Part shown: one piece after another, positions 13,901-24,813 of the stretch
Layout: every line of letters begins with the position of its first letter
How positions within the stretch are numbered: position 1 is the first letter of the stretch
Assembly: GCA_028551475.1 (NCBI GenBank)
Contig: CM052361.1
Location: 6,269,501-6,333,500 of the forward strand
DNA length: 64,000 nucleotides
Direction of reading: 5' to 3'
Source of the DNA: Casuarina equisetifolia
Taxonomy: Eukaryota > Streptophyta > Magnoliopsida > Fagales > Casuarinaceae
The notes under the pieces: generated by a model
The model's database searches: none
Told to the model about the DNA's origin: nothing
What the model saw: the letters and a program-made list of their open reading frames with translations, nothing else
Translations under genes and position numbers: made by a program

Positions 13901-16541
13901 ATAAGTATTAGATTATGTCAAAACAGGAAGTATACTAGACGTAGGGAACGGCTGCAAACTTCTTGGTTTAGATATGTGATTTACTCTATAGGAGGCCATT
14001 TCAATTGTTAGATGACTGTCTTGTATGCGTTTGTTCAATGGTCCTTTGAGTACACAGGGATAACTTTATTTTAACAGTCTGGCCAGTTGATAAAGGAAAA
14101 GAGTGATTACTTGGCCTTTGAGTATCGGTCCTCTGATCTAAAACTTCTACCATCAAAATGTTTTAGTGATTATCAAGTCCTTTGTGGACTCGATTCCTAA
14201 TTCTTGCTTGCTATGTGGATCGAAGTTAAGAGTTGGTTTTGTGATTAAATTGAGTTATTGACTTGCCCAAAATCTCTAGTTTGTATGATTTGTTCTTTCT
14301 TTTAGGTATAGATCAAAGCTTAATGAATTTACATTCACTTTCTGGTGGAGTCTGACATCTGACAAAATTCTAACAGTTCATTAAGGTCATCTATTATCAA
14401 CTGAAATATGGCCTTCAGAAAGACACTGCTGATACCGGTGTTTCAGTGGGACAGGCATCAACACTGTTGGACGATTCATGGTTTTCCGCTGATAGCTTTT
14501 TACACCATCTTTGCAAGGTAAGGCTCTGAGTTTATTATGGGTTGAATCCTGTTTATTGCATTTTAAGCTTCTGATTTCAGGCTTCCATTGATATATTATA
14601 TTTTCAAAAACACTTAACTTTTTATCAGTCAGTTTTATCTATTCCTTTTGTTGAAGGAACATTGCCAACAATATACTATGGTTAGTTGTTATGAATGGCA
14701 TAGATTGGATGTTGTTGTCTGTATGAAATCCTGATTTGTAAATTAAAACAAAAAAAAAGGTGGCAAGTTCAATTGAACTGGTTTTCTAATTAGTGAGTGG
14801 CATTGCAGGACTTCTTTTCGTTGATGCAAGATGCCTTGTCTGTTGATGGACATCTTCTATCATGGGTATGCACACTAACCCTGCCTTTTCAAGTTAAATC
14901 TCTATCTGTTTGGGGTTTGAGATTTTGCCAGGCCTTAATTACTCTTTATATGCTTTCCTCAAATATTAGTTTTGTTGAGTGAAAGATTATGAATTTTCCA
15001 TACTCAAATCAGTTCTAATATGTATTGTTACTTTTAACTGGTTCCATATGGACATAGGTTGGCTGTATAACTTGCTAAAATGGAGAGCTAGCAACGAATT
15101 CATATGGCATTAAATCCTAGGAAACAGAAACTAGAAATTCGTATAGCAACAAATTCATTTGCTTTATCCATAAAGCTAGACGGCATCATTGATGAACAAT
15201 AACAGTAATAAGAAACGAAGTGTTCTGTGTCTTGAGCAAGAATTGAAGTCATTATATTTTACTGGATGTAGGTTACAATTATTCGTAGATTAGGTTATTC
15301 TCGCTTATAGCCCTGCCTGTGCTATGGCAGGTTTTGAACAAGATATGTCCTGAAAGAGAACGCATTCAACTGTCAGCTACACTTTACATGAATTATAGAT
15401 TTGCGTTGGCTTCATGAATCATATTGAACACACCTGAATAGTCCCTGTGGGGGAAAAAGAAAAAGCTTTGGCCACGCAGCCAATAGGTTTTCCCTGGTTT
15501 CAATCGTGGTTTTTAAAACGGTCGATCATGAAGGTGTCACAGAGTTATGTCATCTGTCATCCTAGCATCTCATCTTTTAGTTCTGATAGGATCTCAGCTG
15601 ATTGGTATTTGGAATTTACATGGCCGCACTTTCTTTTGAGCAAAGTCATCTATTTGCTATGATCCTATCTCTTCTACAAGTGTAGCTCATCTGTTTCTGT
15701 AATATTTTTTTGAACTTTTGGATATTTGTCTCTTCCTAGTTGATAGTTCGTTTTCTCATTTATTCATTACCACACTGATGGCTGTATCTTAATACAATTT
15801 TGGTATTGTGAAAAACGGAGTTGGTCATAGTTATATGCAAAAGTGATTCCTTTATCTTTCTTTTTTTTTCTCTCTCTCTCTCTTTTTTTTTTTTTTTCTT
15901 TTTCCCTGGATTTACGAGTCTTTAGTGAAACTTAGTTGGAGGTTAGAGATCTTACATCATATTTTCTCTTCTTGATGTGGAAGTTCTTAGTTTGTTGTGT
16001 GAGTAGGTATTTTCTGATTTCACGTAAGGTTTCTGTTTGGATTCGAATTTAGCTAAATGACTTTCACGTACCCACACTGGATTGGAGGGTATGGAATGTG
16101 ATTTTACCCTTTATCCCCTGTGGTTGGAGGGGAAGCTAATTGGTTCAAAGATTAGGCATGGATGTTAAGTTTTCAGTTGAATGTAAGTTTGATTTTAACT
16201 TCTTTCATCTGACAATTTCTAGCATGAAGTAGTGTTGAATCCCGTGTAGTTGCTTAGTGCTGATTGCTCTCATCGAGGAAGATCTTAAAGTTTAAATTGA
16301 ATGTTTCCACCCTGACAGACTAGAAAACTTAAGGAGCTACTTGGGAACAATCTCGGGTGGGAGTTCGAGATGAACAGTGCGGTTGATGGATTGTACTTCG
16401 AAGAGAATGATGAGGTCGGTGCACCTGCATTAAAAACTGAACCTTATCATAAACCTTACTCTGTCATTCCCTCATTCTTGTTGGGTGTTGATGCAGTTTG
16501 CCCCGGTAGTTGAGCTGTTGGATGAACAAACTCTTAGTTAG
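7951..16541 (+). CDS. AAR2: AAR2 U5 snRNP assembly factor, complete gene with 13 exons
   Basis: AAR2 holds Prp8 in an immature U5 snRNP and is exchanged for Brr2 during spliceosome maturation. Exons: 7951-8046, 8287-8369, 9591-9648, 9910-9969, 10687-10816, 11977-12200, 12303-12395, 12472-12543, 13790-13822, 14377-14517, 14809-14865, 16319-16414, 16497-16541. They total 1188 bases and encode 395 residues, about the usual length of plant AAR2. Every junction keeps phase. The N-terminal beta domain reads MDPDAALELVKQGATLLLLD, then DVPQYTLVGLD, and MFSVGPAFKGIKMIPPGPHF follows, all typical of the family. The C-terminal helical part includes YGDWKHLSNFI and FLQWKSLVSLLFGC. The start of exon 5 could instead be 10690, which removes one Glu. 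The ATG was chosen because it opens the family's conserved N-terminus. It lies between SOS4 and an acidic-protein gene on the same strand. Confidence 0.93.
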
Positions 16542-17314
16542 ATCGGAGCAACTGAAGACATGCAGATCCTGTACATACTTGTTGTCATAGCTACCTTGTT
16601 TCATTTAGCCCTTTCACTTGCCAATGTACGAGATATATGTAATTCACTTGTATAGAAGATGAGAATTATTTGGGAATTATTTGTCTTCGTAGCTTTGGGT
16701 TGTTTCGAGCGGAAACTTGGATTGATATTCGTTCCTGAAGTCCTTCACTTTTTCATGCAGGCAATGACTAATAGGTTTTAGAGAAACGATATTGGGTTCT
16801 GTCCGGAAACATTATCTATAATATTTTCTGGAAAAAAAAAAAGAACAACATAAAGTGCTTGTCATTTGTAAATTTTTACTTATTTACAGGCAAAATGTGA
16901 ATATCAAATTGTTATGAAAGCACAAAAGCACGTGGATTTGGAAACTTCATCAAACTGCAAAACCTTTTTATTAAGACTGAGTTCTTAGATCAATCCAAAA
17001 ACATTCCCTAAGTTATAAAATAACTATAATTAATCATTTTACAATCTTAAGTTATTGAAACTACCAGTGCTTCTTTAAGGGACATTTGTTATTCAAATCT
17101 TAATTGGTAAGAGATAATTGTATCCTATTTTTGCTTATTCTTTATCCTAACAACGTTAATTGCGTTGGAGCCCGCCAAAATTAGCCTTTCTCCTGTCCTG
17201 TGAACTCTGGCCACTGGCTAAATTAGCTATTTGGGCCGGTGCCCATGACACTCTAGTGTCGAATCTTCAATAAGTTGGGCGGCTCCTTCTCTAGGTCCGT
17301 TCTTGTTGCAAGAG
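16542..17314. other. Intergenic: AAR2 3' end to the next gene
   Basis: AT-rich sequence. The first part is the probable AAR2 3' untranslated region. The last part, near 17160-17310, is more GC-rich and is the likely promoter and leader of the next gene. No coding frame with family resemblance was seen. Confidence 0.45.
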
Positions 17315-19132
17315 ATGGCTAGCAGACTCTGCTCCCGCCTTTCTCTACTTCCATCTCTTTGCAGAGTCCGGAAACCCCATTTGCAACCTTCGGTTTCTCC
17401 AAGGTCAGATTTCTCCTCTTCCATTCCGTAAATTTACCTGCACACATATATGGGCTAAAGTTTCTTATTTTCCTTTCTTCTAGTTCCATTATAATTTTTG
17501 TTAGCGCGGCTTCTCGACGAAGTCTGAGAAACCCCATTTCGTTCTATATTTCAGATTAGAAGCCCTTGCTGATTTAGCTGGACGTAGCTCCGGGCGTGGC
17601 ATTGAATTTGGGTTTTGCCCGAATCTTCAAGGTTTGCTTCCGCTATCAAAAGTTTCGGAATTCCTGGCTTCTAGCATTTCTGCTGTCACCGTAATATCGC
17701 TGTATATAGAAGACCCGTTATGAGATTTAGTGATTGGGGAACTCAATGTTCAAAGCTCATCATGTTGTACCATGCAGTCTACGTACTTGTACAAAGTCCT
17801 TGTAGAAGTAGCTTGCATTGGTTATCATGAAGTAACAGGTTCCAACACTTCTGTTTGTGGTTATTTTTTTTGAGTTTGCTGGGGTTTGCTACAAATCTGC
17901 TGGGCTTGCTACGTCATGTAGCAATCCGGTTCTGAGTGGCCTTGAAAATTTTGAATTTGGTCCTCTGACTTCTAAGCATATTAAAGAGAATCTAATAGTT
18001 GGCCTTTTTAACTCATAGTAGATAAGATATTCATTTAGAAGGTAATGAAAGTTCTCACTGCTTAAACAGGGTGGAATTTAATTACTGTCGTCATATTGGT
18101 TGGGACTATAGGTTGCTGTCACCAATAACCATACTGTCATGATGAATCTTAACTGGTAAAATAGATGCATAATGCATGAATATGCATATGCAGTATAGTT
18201 TTTGGACTACAAATTGTTTCAAGGAATTCCTGCAATTCTGCATCTATATGCATAGGCAGTATAGTTTTTGGACTGCAAATTGTTTCAAGGAGTTCCTGTC
18301 ATTCTCCTTAATTCTAATGAGTTCTGAATTTTTTGCAGCATCACGATCATATGCTCGACGTGGGCGTAAACACTATGATCTTTTTGGCACTGCAAAACCA
18401 GGAGATGAGGAATTCAGAAAAACATGGAAGAAAGAGATGGATGAAGACACTAGTCTATGGACAGGAAGTGAAGATGAAAGTGAAGATAAAAAGGATTCAA
18501 AAAGTCATCTTGAAGAAGAAATCCGGAGAGTGAGACAACAGGCGAAGGAACACTCAGATCTAATTGATGCTGATGACAGTGATGAGTTAAGAAGTGTGTG
18601 GTCTGGGAGTGATGAAGAGAAGACGCTATGGACTGGTAGCGAACAAGATGATGATGATGATATTCCTACAGAAGCCTACCCTAATGAAAGCAGTGATAAG
18701 CATATAGATAAACTGTTTGAGTTTGATGAAATGCCCAAATACCGAACAATCTCCGAGTTATTAAAAGCCGAAAATGAACCAGAAGAGTTGTCCCCAGGAA
18801 AGCAAGCTAGGAAACTTGCAGTTGAGAATGCTTTGAAAAAATTGAAGAAAGGACCAGACGGGCGTTACACTAACGTGTGGGAGGTCATGAGTGATATAGA
18901 CATTCTAATTGGAGCATTTGAGAATATTGTTTCAGGACCGGAATATGCAGAACTTAGACAAGGAGGGCCCAAGAAATTGAACATCCAGTTTTTCAAGGAC
19001 ATACAAGCACGTATGAGAGATCCAAATTATAAGTTCTCGCCCGAGTTAAAGCTGAAACCGAAGAGCAAATTAGTTTCAAGAAAGAAGTGGCAGAAGGCAC
19101 AATCTAGACGGAGAAAAGCACAAAAGCGTTAA
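17315..19132 (+). CDS. Unrecognised acidic plant protein, probably organelle-targeted
   Basis: I do not recognise a named family, although it looks like a conserved plant protein. Exons 17315-17403, 17555-17631 and 18339-19132 join in phase and give 319 residues. The N-terminus MASRLCSRLSLLPSLCRVRK is rich in Arg, Ser and Leu with no acidic residue, as in mitochondrial or plastid transit peptides. The SRSYARRGRKHYDLFG stretch just after exon 2 could follow the cleavage site. The middle is very acidic and carries three related tryptophan motifs: LWTGSED (about residues 95-101), VWSGSDEE (142-149) and LWTGSEQ (152-158). The C-terminal third is basic and predicted helical, ending KKWQKAQSRRRKAQKR, which suggests RNA or ribosome contact. 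That role is inference. An alternative long open frame starting at 18176 runs through intron sequence and is less likely. The gene converges on the HMA gene to its right. Confidence 0.75.
18190..18306. repeat. 66-base tandem duplication in intron 2
   Basis: Two adjacent near-identical units start with GCAGTATAGTTTTTGGACT at 18190 and at 18256, with only a few differences, just upstream of the last exon of the acidic-protein gene. They create an artificial upstream open frame that repeats SFWT.NCFKEFL. Confidence 0.85.
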
Positions 19133-19474
19133 GTTGTAATTGCTCAATTCCTTTCTACAAGTTCAAAAGTGTGTAAATTGCTTGTCCCAGGGGATTGTGC
19201 TTTTTAATGGTTTTTATATTATCTGTGATTTGGCTAGCCTCCAATGTTTTACAATCATTCAGTCCATGCATCTGAGGAGTTTTTCTCGATTCCTTCATGA
19301 CCATGCATACTGATGCCCACTTTTAGGTGTAAAAGATTTAAGTGGAAAGGACTCTTACTCATAACAATATCTTACCATAATCAACTATTAAGAAGACAGC
19401 ATCGTTTATACAGAGTTCGCTAAACACTTGCTCACGTAGTGAAGCCACTTCTAATGACCCCTGGGACTCTAGTC
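19133..19474. other. Shared 3' region of two convergent genes
   Basis: About 340 bases separate the stop codons of the acidic-protein gene (+) and the HMA gene (-). This stretch holds both 3' untranslated regions. No gene was seen. Confidence 0.6.
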
Positions 19475-20778
19475 TTAGTAGAAATGGTCGGTAACAGGAA
19501 CTAGAGAAGATGTGCGATTCATCATGACATTGTCAATGGTGCTTGTATCTTGCATGTAGGCGTTCATCATCTCGTATGGGGGATAATTGTAGTAGTACAC
19601 CTGCCCATTGGCTATTCTCATAGATGATGGATGACCATACTCGAACGTTGGTGACTCCGTAGGAATGTCTTGATACCCACCCAATTCTTGGCCTCCGAAG
19701 CCAGCAAAGCTGGAATCATTGCCACGAAAATCTGCAACACCCCCCAAAGGTATAGTGTTGTAATCCAATTCGTCATGATGACCAACTGTGTCTCCATCCA
19801 CTCCTATGTTTCCATTTTGCATTGCAGCTATCAAATGTTGATTTAATCCACCTGCCATAACCTTGTTGCCTCTGTGATGAGCATACCATTGAGGTCCCCA
19901 TTCATCATCTTCTGTGCCAAAGGAGGGCAACATGTGCTGATTTTTGGTGGCACTCAGGCCATCCATCAGATGTTGGGTTTGGTCCTGGTTATTATCATCG
20001 TTGTCTAATCCTGGGTGCTTCTCGTAGGAAATTGGAGACCAAAGCTCTGCATGTTTACCAGATTTGTGCAGCTTATTTATCAAAGTGGAAGAATCCACGC
20101 AACCTGTGACAGTGACCTTCTGCTCTTCTGCGTCTATACTTACTTGATAAACACCTGTATGCAGTAGCAAATAATAAATAGAAAGATCAACAATTCAATG
20201 GAAGTTTTCTATTTGCTTGGACAAAGGAGTTGTATATCTTTATTGCATATTCAATTCAACTAAAGACACTACTGCTCACTCGGACAAATATAACTAGAAA
20301 TCGAATGTCCAAGGAGAGATTCTTGAGGCCTCAAAGGACAGAAAGAATACAGGTATCAACAGCAATGAAGACAATGATGCCGAGTAATCATTCTCAGTGC
20401 CATTGGATTCTTGTTTCAAGTATAATGTATCTCCATTTTAATATTTTTGCTGACTGGATAACGCATTGTGATCGTTTTTTTAATTCAGAAAAGAACGAAA
20501 GTGAACGATAATTAATGAAAATGATATTGTAAAGTCCCAAAGATTGCGGATATTGAAGTTAGTACCTCCAACTCTTTGGAGGAGTTTCTTCACTTTGTGA
20601 ATGCACCCTTGACAATTCATGTGCACTTTGAGAACACAAGTCTGTAAAAAGAGAGAAGTGAATCAAACTCAACGAAAAACGAAGCAAAAGTTAACAACTA
20701 TTGGGAAGTTAAGGCAAAAGAACAAGGACTCGAGATAGGTACCTCAATCTCTAAGAACTCGAACTCATCTGTTGACAT
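19475..20778 (-). CDS. HMA-domain metal-binding protein (HIPP-like, no CaaX)
   Basis: A small metallochaperone-type protein related to the heavy-metal-associated isoprenylated plant proteins. Exons on the minus strand are 20778-20743, 20641-20566 and 20154-19475 (792 bases, 263 residues, all in phase). After the short MSTDEFEFLEIE the HMA fold begins: TCVLKVHMNCQGCIHKVKKL carries the CxxC metal site at about Cys22 and Cys25. It is followed by VYQVSIDAEEQKVTVTG and the KLHKSGKHAELW strand. The rest is a long low-complexity tail rich in Gly, Asn, Gln and Tyr that ends VPVTDHFY. It has no CaaX box, so prenylation is not expected from this end. The exon layout, with a 76-base second exon, matches the HIPP gene at 31.3-33.0 kb. 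A TATA box lies about 90 bases upstream of the start. Confidence 0.88.
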
Positions 20779-20866
20779 TTTTGACGGTGCTGGTTGCTTA
20801 AAGTGAAGGTGGCCTTTTTCCTCCTGTGTACCCCTACTTTCTTGATTCTCTACTGTTTGTCTTTAC

Positions 20867-20874
20867 TATTTATA
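20867..20874 (-). promoter_or_regulatory. Probable TATA box of the HMA gene
   Basis: Read on the minus strand the sequence is TATAAATA, about 90 bases upstream of the ATG at 20778. That is a fitting distance for a plant core promoter with a short leader. Confidence 0.55.
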
Positions 20875-20878
20875 GAAC

Positions 20879-21789
20879 TCACTGGTAGATTGGATTTCAG
20901 GTAAATCAATCGAATCAGGGTGCAGGCAAACACAGGGCCCCCCAGATAAAATCGCGGATACACACAGAGATAGAGTTTGAAAAGTACAGATGGTGATTTG
21001 ACATGGTCAGAACTTGACACTTCGACTGGCATACACCTTGTGCCTGCCAAACAAGAACACAATTTTCTCGTGATGGTCGCATGGTTTACATGTAGGAGTT
21101 ACGAACGTCAGTCCAGTTGTTCCTTCCTTGGTCACAACTCAAAATATCACTTCACTGGCAATTATACAAGTTTAACTACTGTATCAAACGTACTGCGTTT
21201 TTTCTTTTGTTCTTTGAGGACTTGAAGCAACTGAAATAGTTTTGAGGATGTTTCTTCCCGTCAACTTGCGCAATCTTTAATCGTTATAGTTGGATTCACC
21301 AACCACAGCTGAAAACTGATGTGATATGAGTTTAAACAATGAAATAAATGAACACAAAAAGAATCGAAGGGCGTTCATGTAAACAGGACGGTGTTTTGGA
21401 TTGTTGTTTACTTTGTTAACACAATAGCATTCCACATGTTTTAAAAAGTTATAAACAGTGTCTTTTTCACTGCATCAACTGCGATCCAAATTGAGGGACA
21501 TCAAGCTTTGGGGGTGAACATCAAAGAAGGGTGTCCCAAAAGCTATGTTGGTAACAGCCCAGAATGATAATTTTATCTCCCGTTAATGGGAAAGGTAGGC
21601 ATTCCAAGCAAATTTGTTATTCAGAACCTTGTATTATTTGAGTGGATTAAAGCCCGGCTTCTAGATATAGGTTAAGCCTGACACGCCCCACATAGTTTCA
21701 CATCTTTATGGTTTCTAATGCAGCCAAAGAAAAAGGATCTCAGAAGAGGAAGAAAAAGAAGGGTGATATACAAGGAAATGGAACTAAAA
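20879..21789. other. Intergenic: HMA promoter side, no gene seen
   Basis: Upstream flank of the HMA gene. AT-rich, with only short frames lacking family resemblance. It ends where the left arm of the long inverted repeat begins. Confidence 0.45.
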
Positions 21790-23066
21790 ATAAAGAGTTG
21801 AATGCCAAATATAGGAAGGAGCTGTTCGTGTGAAGGCTCACCGCGTCCAGTCAATACAACCACCTTTTTGAGTGTGAAATCAAGATGGCCACATCCACCT
21901 GTTGCTTTACCATAGGTTTGGTGAGATCAGCATTTGAAAAATATAAACATGCACTTGAAGACTTAAAGGTCCCTAGCCCTGCGCACAAGACTTGTTCGCC
22001 AGGATCCTGCCCCTACACTTACTCCAGCAACCATGACAACAGCTGTGGCGTGGAAGAAGGGCGTGCTATCAAGAAAAAGAAGAAAGGAGATGACTGGGTG
22101 ACTAACTACAAGTGGAATTAAGCTTCCATGGCAATTCCCTAGAAGCTACTATGTAGAAAATAAGCAGTTTAGAATGCCTAAAAAATGACATCACCTACAA
22201 GAGGGCTCTTTGGTGATATTTTAATACAAGAACTTTGGTTTGCATTCATATATCCAATATAATATCTTCCACACTATCTTTTGTGTCTTTCCTGTAGCCT
22301 CATTTTTCTTCTTGGTATCAGAGTGGGAACAATCTCTGTGTCTCACTCTTATAATGTCTCAACCTACTCTTCATATATATCCTTTTCTAAACATTGTGAA
22401 TGGCAATAATTATATCACCCTTAAACTTTCAAAGGGCAACTACCTTCCATGGTTGACTCATATTAAGTTTCTCATCAAATCCAAAAACTTATTAGGTTTC
22501 TCACAAGCTTAACACCATGCTCCTTTGCCATTCAACTTATCGACGAAAAGGAAGAACTAAATCCTAACTTTGATGCATGGCTACAAAGTGATGCTTTGGT
22601 TAAATCTTGGATTATCAACGTACTCTCTAAGGAGGCCCTTGGGCATATTTTTTATCTTAATACCTCAGCTTAAGTATAAAATGCTCTTATGAACCACTTC
22701 ACTCAATGAACAAAAGCATGTGAGTTTGATCTCTGATCTTAGCTCCATAATCTTCATAATGAAGGCAATAACCTTGTAGAATTTCTCTCAAATTTCAAAG
22801 GGCTCCTTAATTAACTTAGCTTTATTGGAAAGCCTCTTTCTAACTCACCCAAAACCTTTTGTCTACTACAGAACTTGGGTTAGGAAGATGAATCCTTCAA
22901 GATTGCCATGTTCCATCCACCAATACCACAATTCTGTGATGTTGTATCTCAACTACAAGCCTTTGAATCAAAGCTCAATTGTTATGCCTCTCTTAACATA
23001 ACCACTCCAAATGATACTATGATCTTCATTGCAATAAAAAGATTAATTAGTTAGGTTACTTGCTGA
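21790..23066 (+). mobile_element. Left arm of inverted repeat: copia-type LTR/leader and decayed gag
   Basis: From about 21790 to 22300 there is an unidentified part that includes a short frame starting MATSTCCFTIGLVRSAFEKY and ending in a Lys tail at about 22118. A primer-binding-like TGGTATCAGAG sits at 22313. A gag-like frame starts at the ATG at 22354. It reads PFLNIVNGNNYITLKL and LSKGNYLPWLTHIKFLIKSK, as in the UBN2-type gag of Ty1/copia elements. It is broken near 22510 and carries several later stops, but gag motifs such as FHPPIPQF and VSQLQAFESKL continue to about 23040. The arm ends in GTTAGGTTACTTGCT, shared with the other arm. This is non-functional transposon sequence. LTR ends were not located. 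Confidence 0.8.
22313..22323 (+). other. Primer-binding-like site (initiator tRNA-Met type)
   Basis: TGGTATCAGAG matches the usual copia primer-binding sequence complementary to the 3' end of initiator tRNA-Met. It lies 31 bases before the gag ATG. The equivalent site in the other arm is degenerate (TGGTAGTAGAG). Confidence 0.6.
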
Positions 23067-23079
23067 ATTTATGATATAA

Positions 23080-24680
23080 GAAGACGCTTTAAAGTCAACA
23101 ACCAATCTAAGTTAATGAATTTAGTGATTGGAAGTACTGCTAGAGCCTTGGGTGTGCCATCAATTTGGAAGGTGTGGTTAAACCTTCTCTAGCATTCAAG
23201 GACTATATGACCCCTTTTGCCATAGATTTGACAAGTGGTTAGAGGACAGTTATCAATGGTAAAGGGATTAGCTAGCTTTCTTGAGACATCCTGGAGGATG
23301 GGTTTATTTGGTTGAAAGCAGTAGATTTGTGTTGAGAGATTGAAGTCCTTTCCTTGGGAGTTAAAAGCGGTTATGGTTCTTCTTTCATGTTGCTAGATTT
23401 AGCAAGTAACCTAACTAATTGATCTTCTTATTGTGTTGCATAGTGAAGACCATGATATCATTTGGAGTGGCTATGTTACAAGATGCATAGCTATTAAGCC
23501 TTGATTCAAAGGCTTGTAGTTGAGATACAATATCATTGAATCGTGGTATTGGTGGATGAAACATGACAGTCTTGAAGGATTTATATTCTTGACCTAGGCT
23601 TTCCAGTAGATGAAAGGTTTTGGATAGGGTCAAAAAGAGGTTTTCTAATAGAGTTAAGTTGATTGAGAAGCCCATTTAAGTTTAAGAGAAACCCTACAAG
23701 GTTATTGCCTTCTTTGGGAAGATTATGGAGTTGAGATAAGAGATCAAACTCACATGCTTTTATTCATTGAGTGAAGTGGTTTGCAAGAGTACTTCAGACT
23801 TGAGTTAAGGTATCAAGCTGAAATATTTGTCCAAGGACCTCCTTAAAGAGTTTGCTGACAATTCGTGATTTGACCAAGGCATCACTATATAGCCAAGCAT
23901 CAAGGCTAGGATTTTGTTCTTCCTTTTCATTGATAAATTGAATGGCAAAAGGGTGTGGTGTTGAACCTGTGGGAAACCTAATAAATTTATGGGTTTTGAT
24001 GAAAGACTTAATTTAAGTCATCCATGGTAGGTAGCTGCACTTTGAGAGTTTGAGGGTGAAAAAATTATTAATGCTCAGAGTGTTTGGAAAAGGATATGTT
24101 TAGGGAATAGGTTGAGACATTATGAGAGTGAGACATAGAGGGGAATTGTTCCTACTCTACTACCAAGAAGAAAAATGAGACTAGAGGGAAGACATAAAAG
24201 ATAGCACGGAAGATATTGTGTTGGATATATGAATGCAAACGAAAGTTCATGTATTATAATATCACCAAAAGGCCCACGTAACTACTTGTAGGTGATGCCA
24301 GTTTATAGGCATTCTAAACCACTTATTTTCTACATGGTAGTTTCTAGGAAATTCTCATGGATGCTTCGTTCCACTTGTACTTAATCACCCAGTCTTCTCC
24401 TTCTTTTTCTTGATAGCACGCCCTTCTTCCACGCCATACACCTCATAGCTGTTGTCATGGTTGCTGGAGTAAGTGTAGGGACAGGATCCTGGTGAACGAG
24501 TCTTGTGCGTGGGGCTAGGAACTTTTGAGTCTTCAAGTGCACGTCTATATTTCTCAAATGTTGATCTAACGGAACCTATGGTAAAGCAAAAGCTGGATGT
24601 GGCCTTCTTAATTTCACACTGCAAAGGTGGTTGTTTTGATTGGATACGGTAAGCCTTCGCACAAACATCTCCTTCCTGCA
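23080..24680 (-). mobile_element. Right arm of inverted repeat plus spacer: decayed copia gag
   Basis: On the minus strand this mirrors the left arm. It carries the same unidentified upstream sequence (24680-24385), the degenerate primer site near 24164, and gag down to the zinc-knuckle region. Gag motifs seen include SLGQEYKSFKTVMFHPPIP and VSQLQAFESRLNSYA. Past the shared arm end (about 23397) the minus strand continues with gag-like sequence into CQIYGKRGHIVLEC at about 23170-23215. This is a CCHC knuckle whose second Cys is Tyr. The single-copy spacer (about 23067-23396) therefore belongs to this copy and the left arm is a shorter duplicate. Stops and frameshifts make it inactive. Confidence 0.75.
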
Positions 24681-24813
24681 ACATTTGAATTTCTTTCCTT
24701 TTCACACATGCATAGACAAGTATCACGGGCTCCACAACATGAGACTGATTTGTGTACACTAGAAGCTCTTTCACTTTCACAGTAGCACGCGCAGGTGCTT
24801 GACGAGTGGTCAC
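24385..24813 (-). pseudogene. Unrecognised open frame in the right arm
   Basis: A 142-codon frame reading VKVKELLVYTNQSHVVEP, then CEIKKATSSFCFTIGSVRS, FEKYRRALEDSKVPSP and SCPYTYSSNHDNS, ending in EEGRAIKKKKEKTG. The second half (from about 24680 down) is repeated in the left arm. There an extra base in the T-run at about 21863-21867 breaks the frame. I do not recognise a family. It may be part of an LTR or leader, or a host fragment picked up by the element. No expression signal was identified. Confidence 0.35.

Noticed and set aside
18176..18338. Upstream extension of the acidic-protein frame starting MNMHMQYSFW
   Set aside because: It is intron sequence holding a tandem duplication. Two upstream exons with correct phases and a transit-like start explain the N-terminus better.
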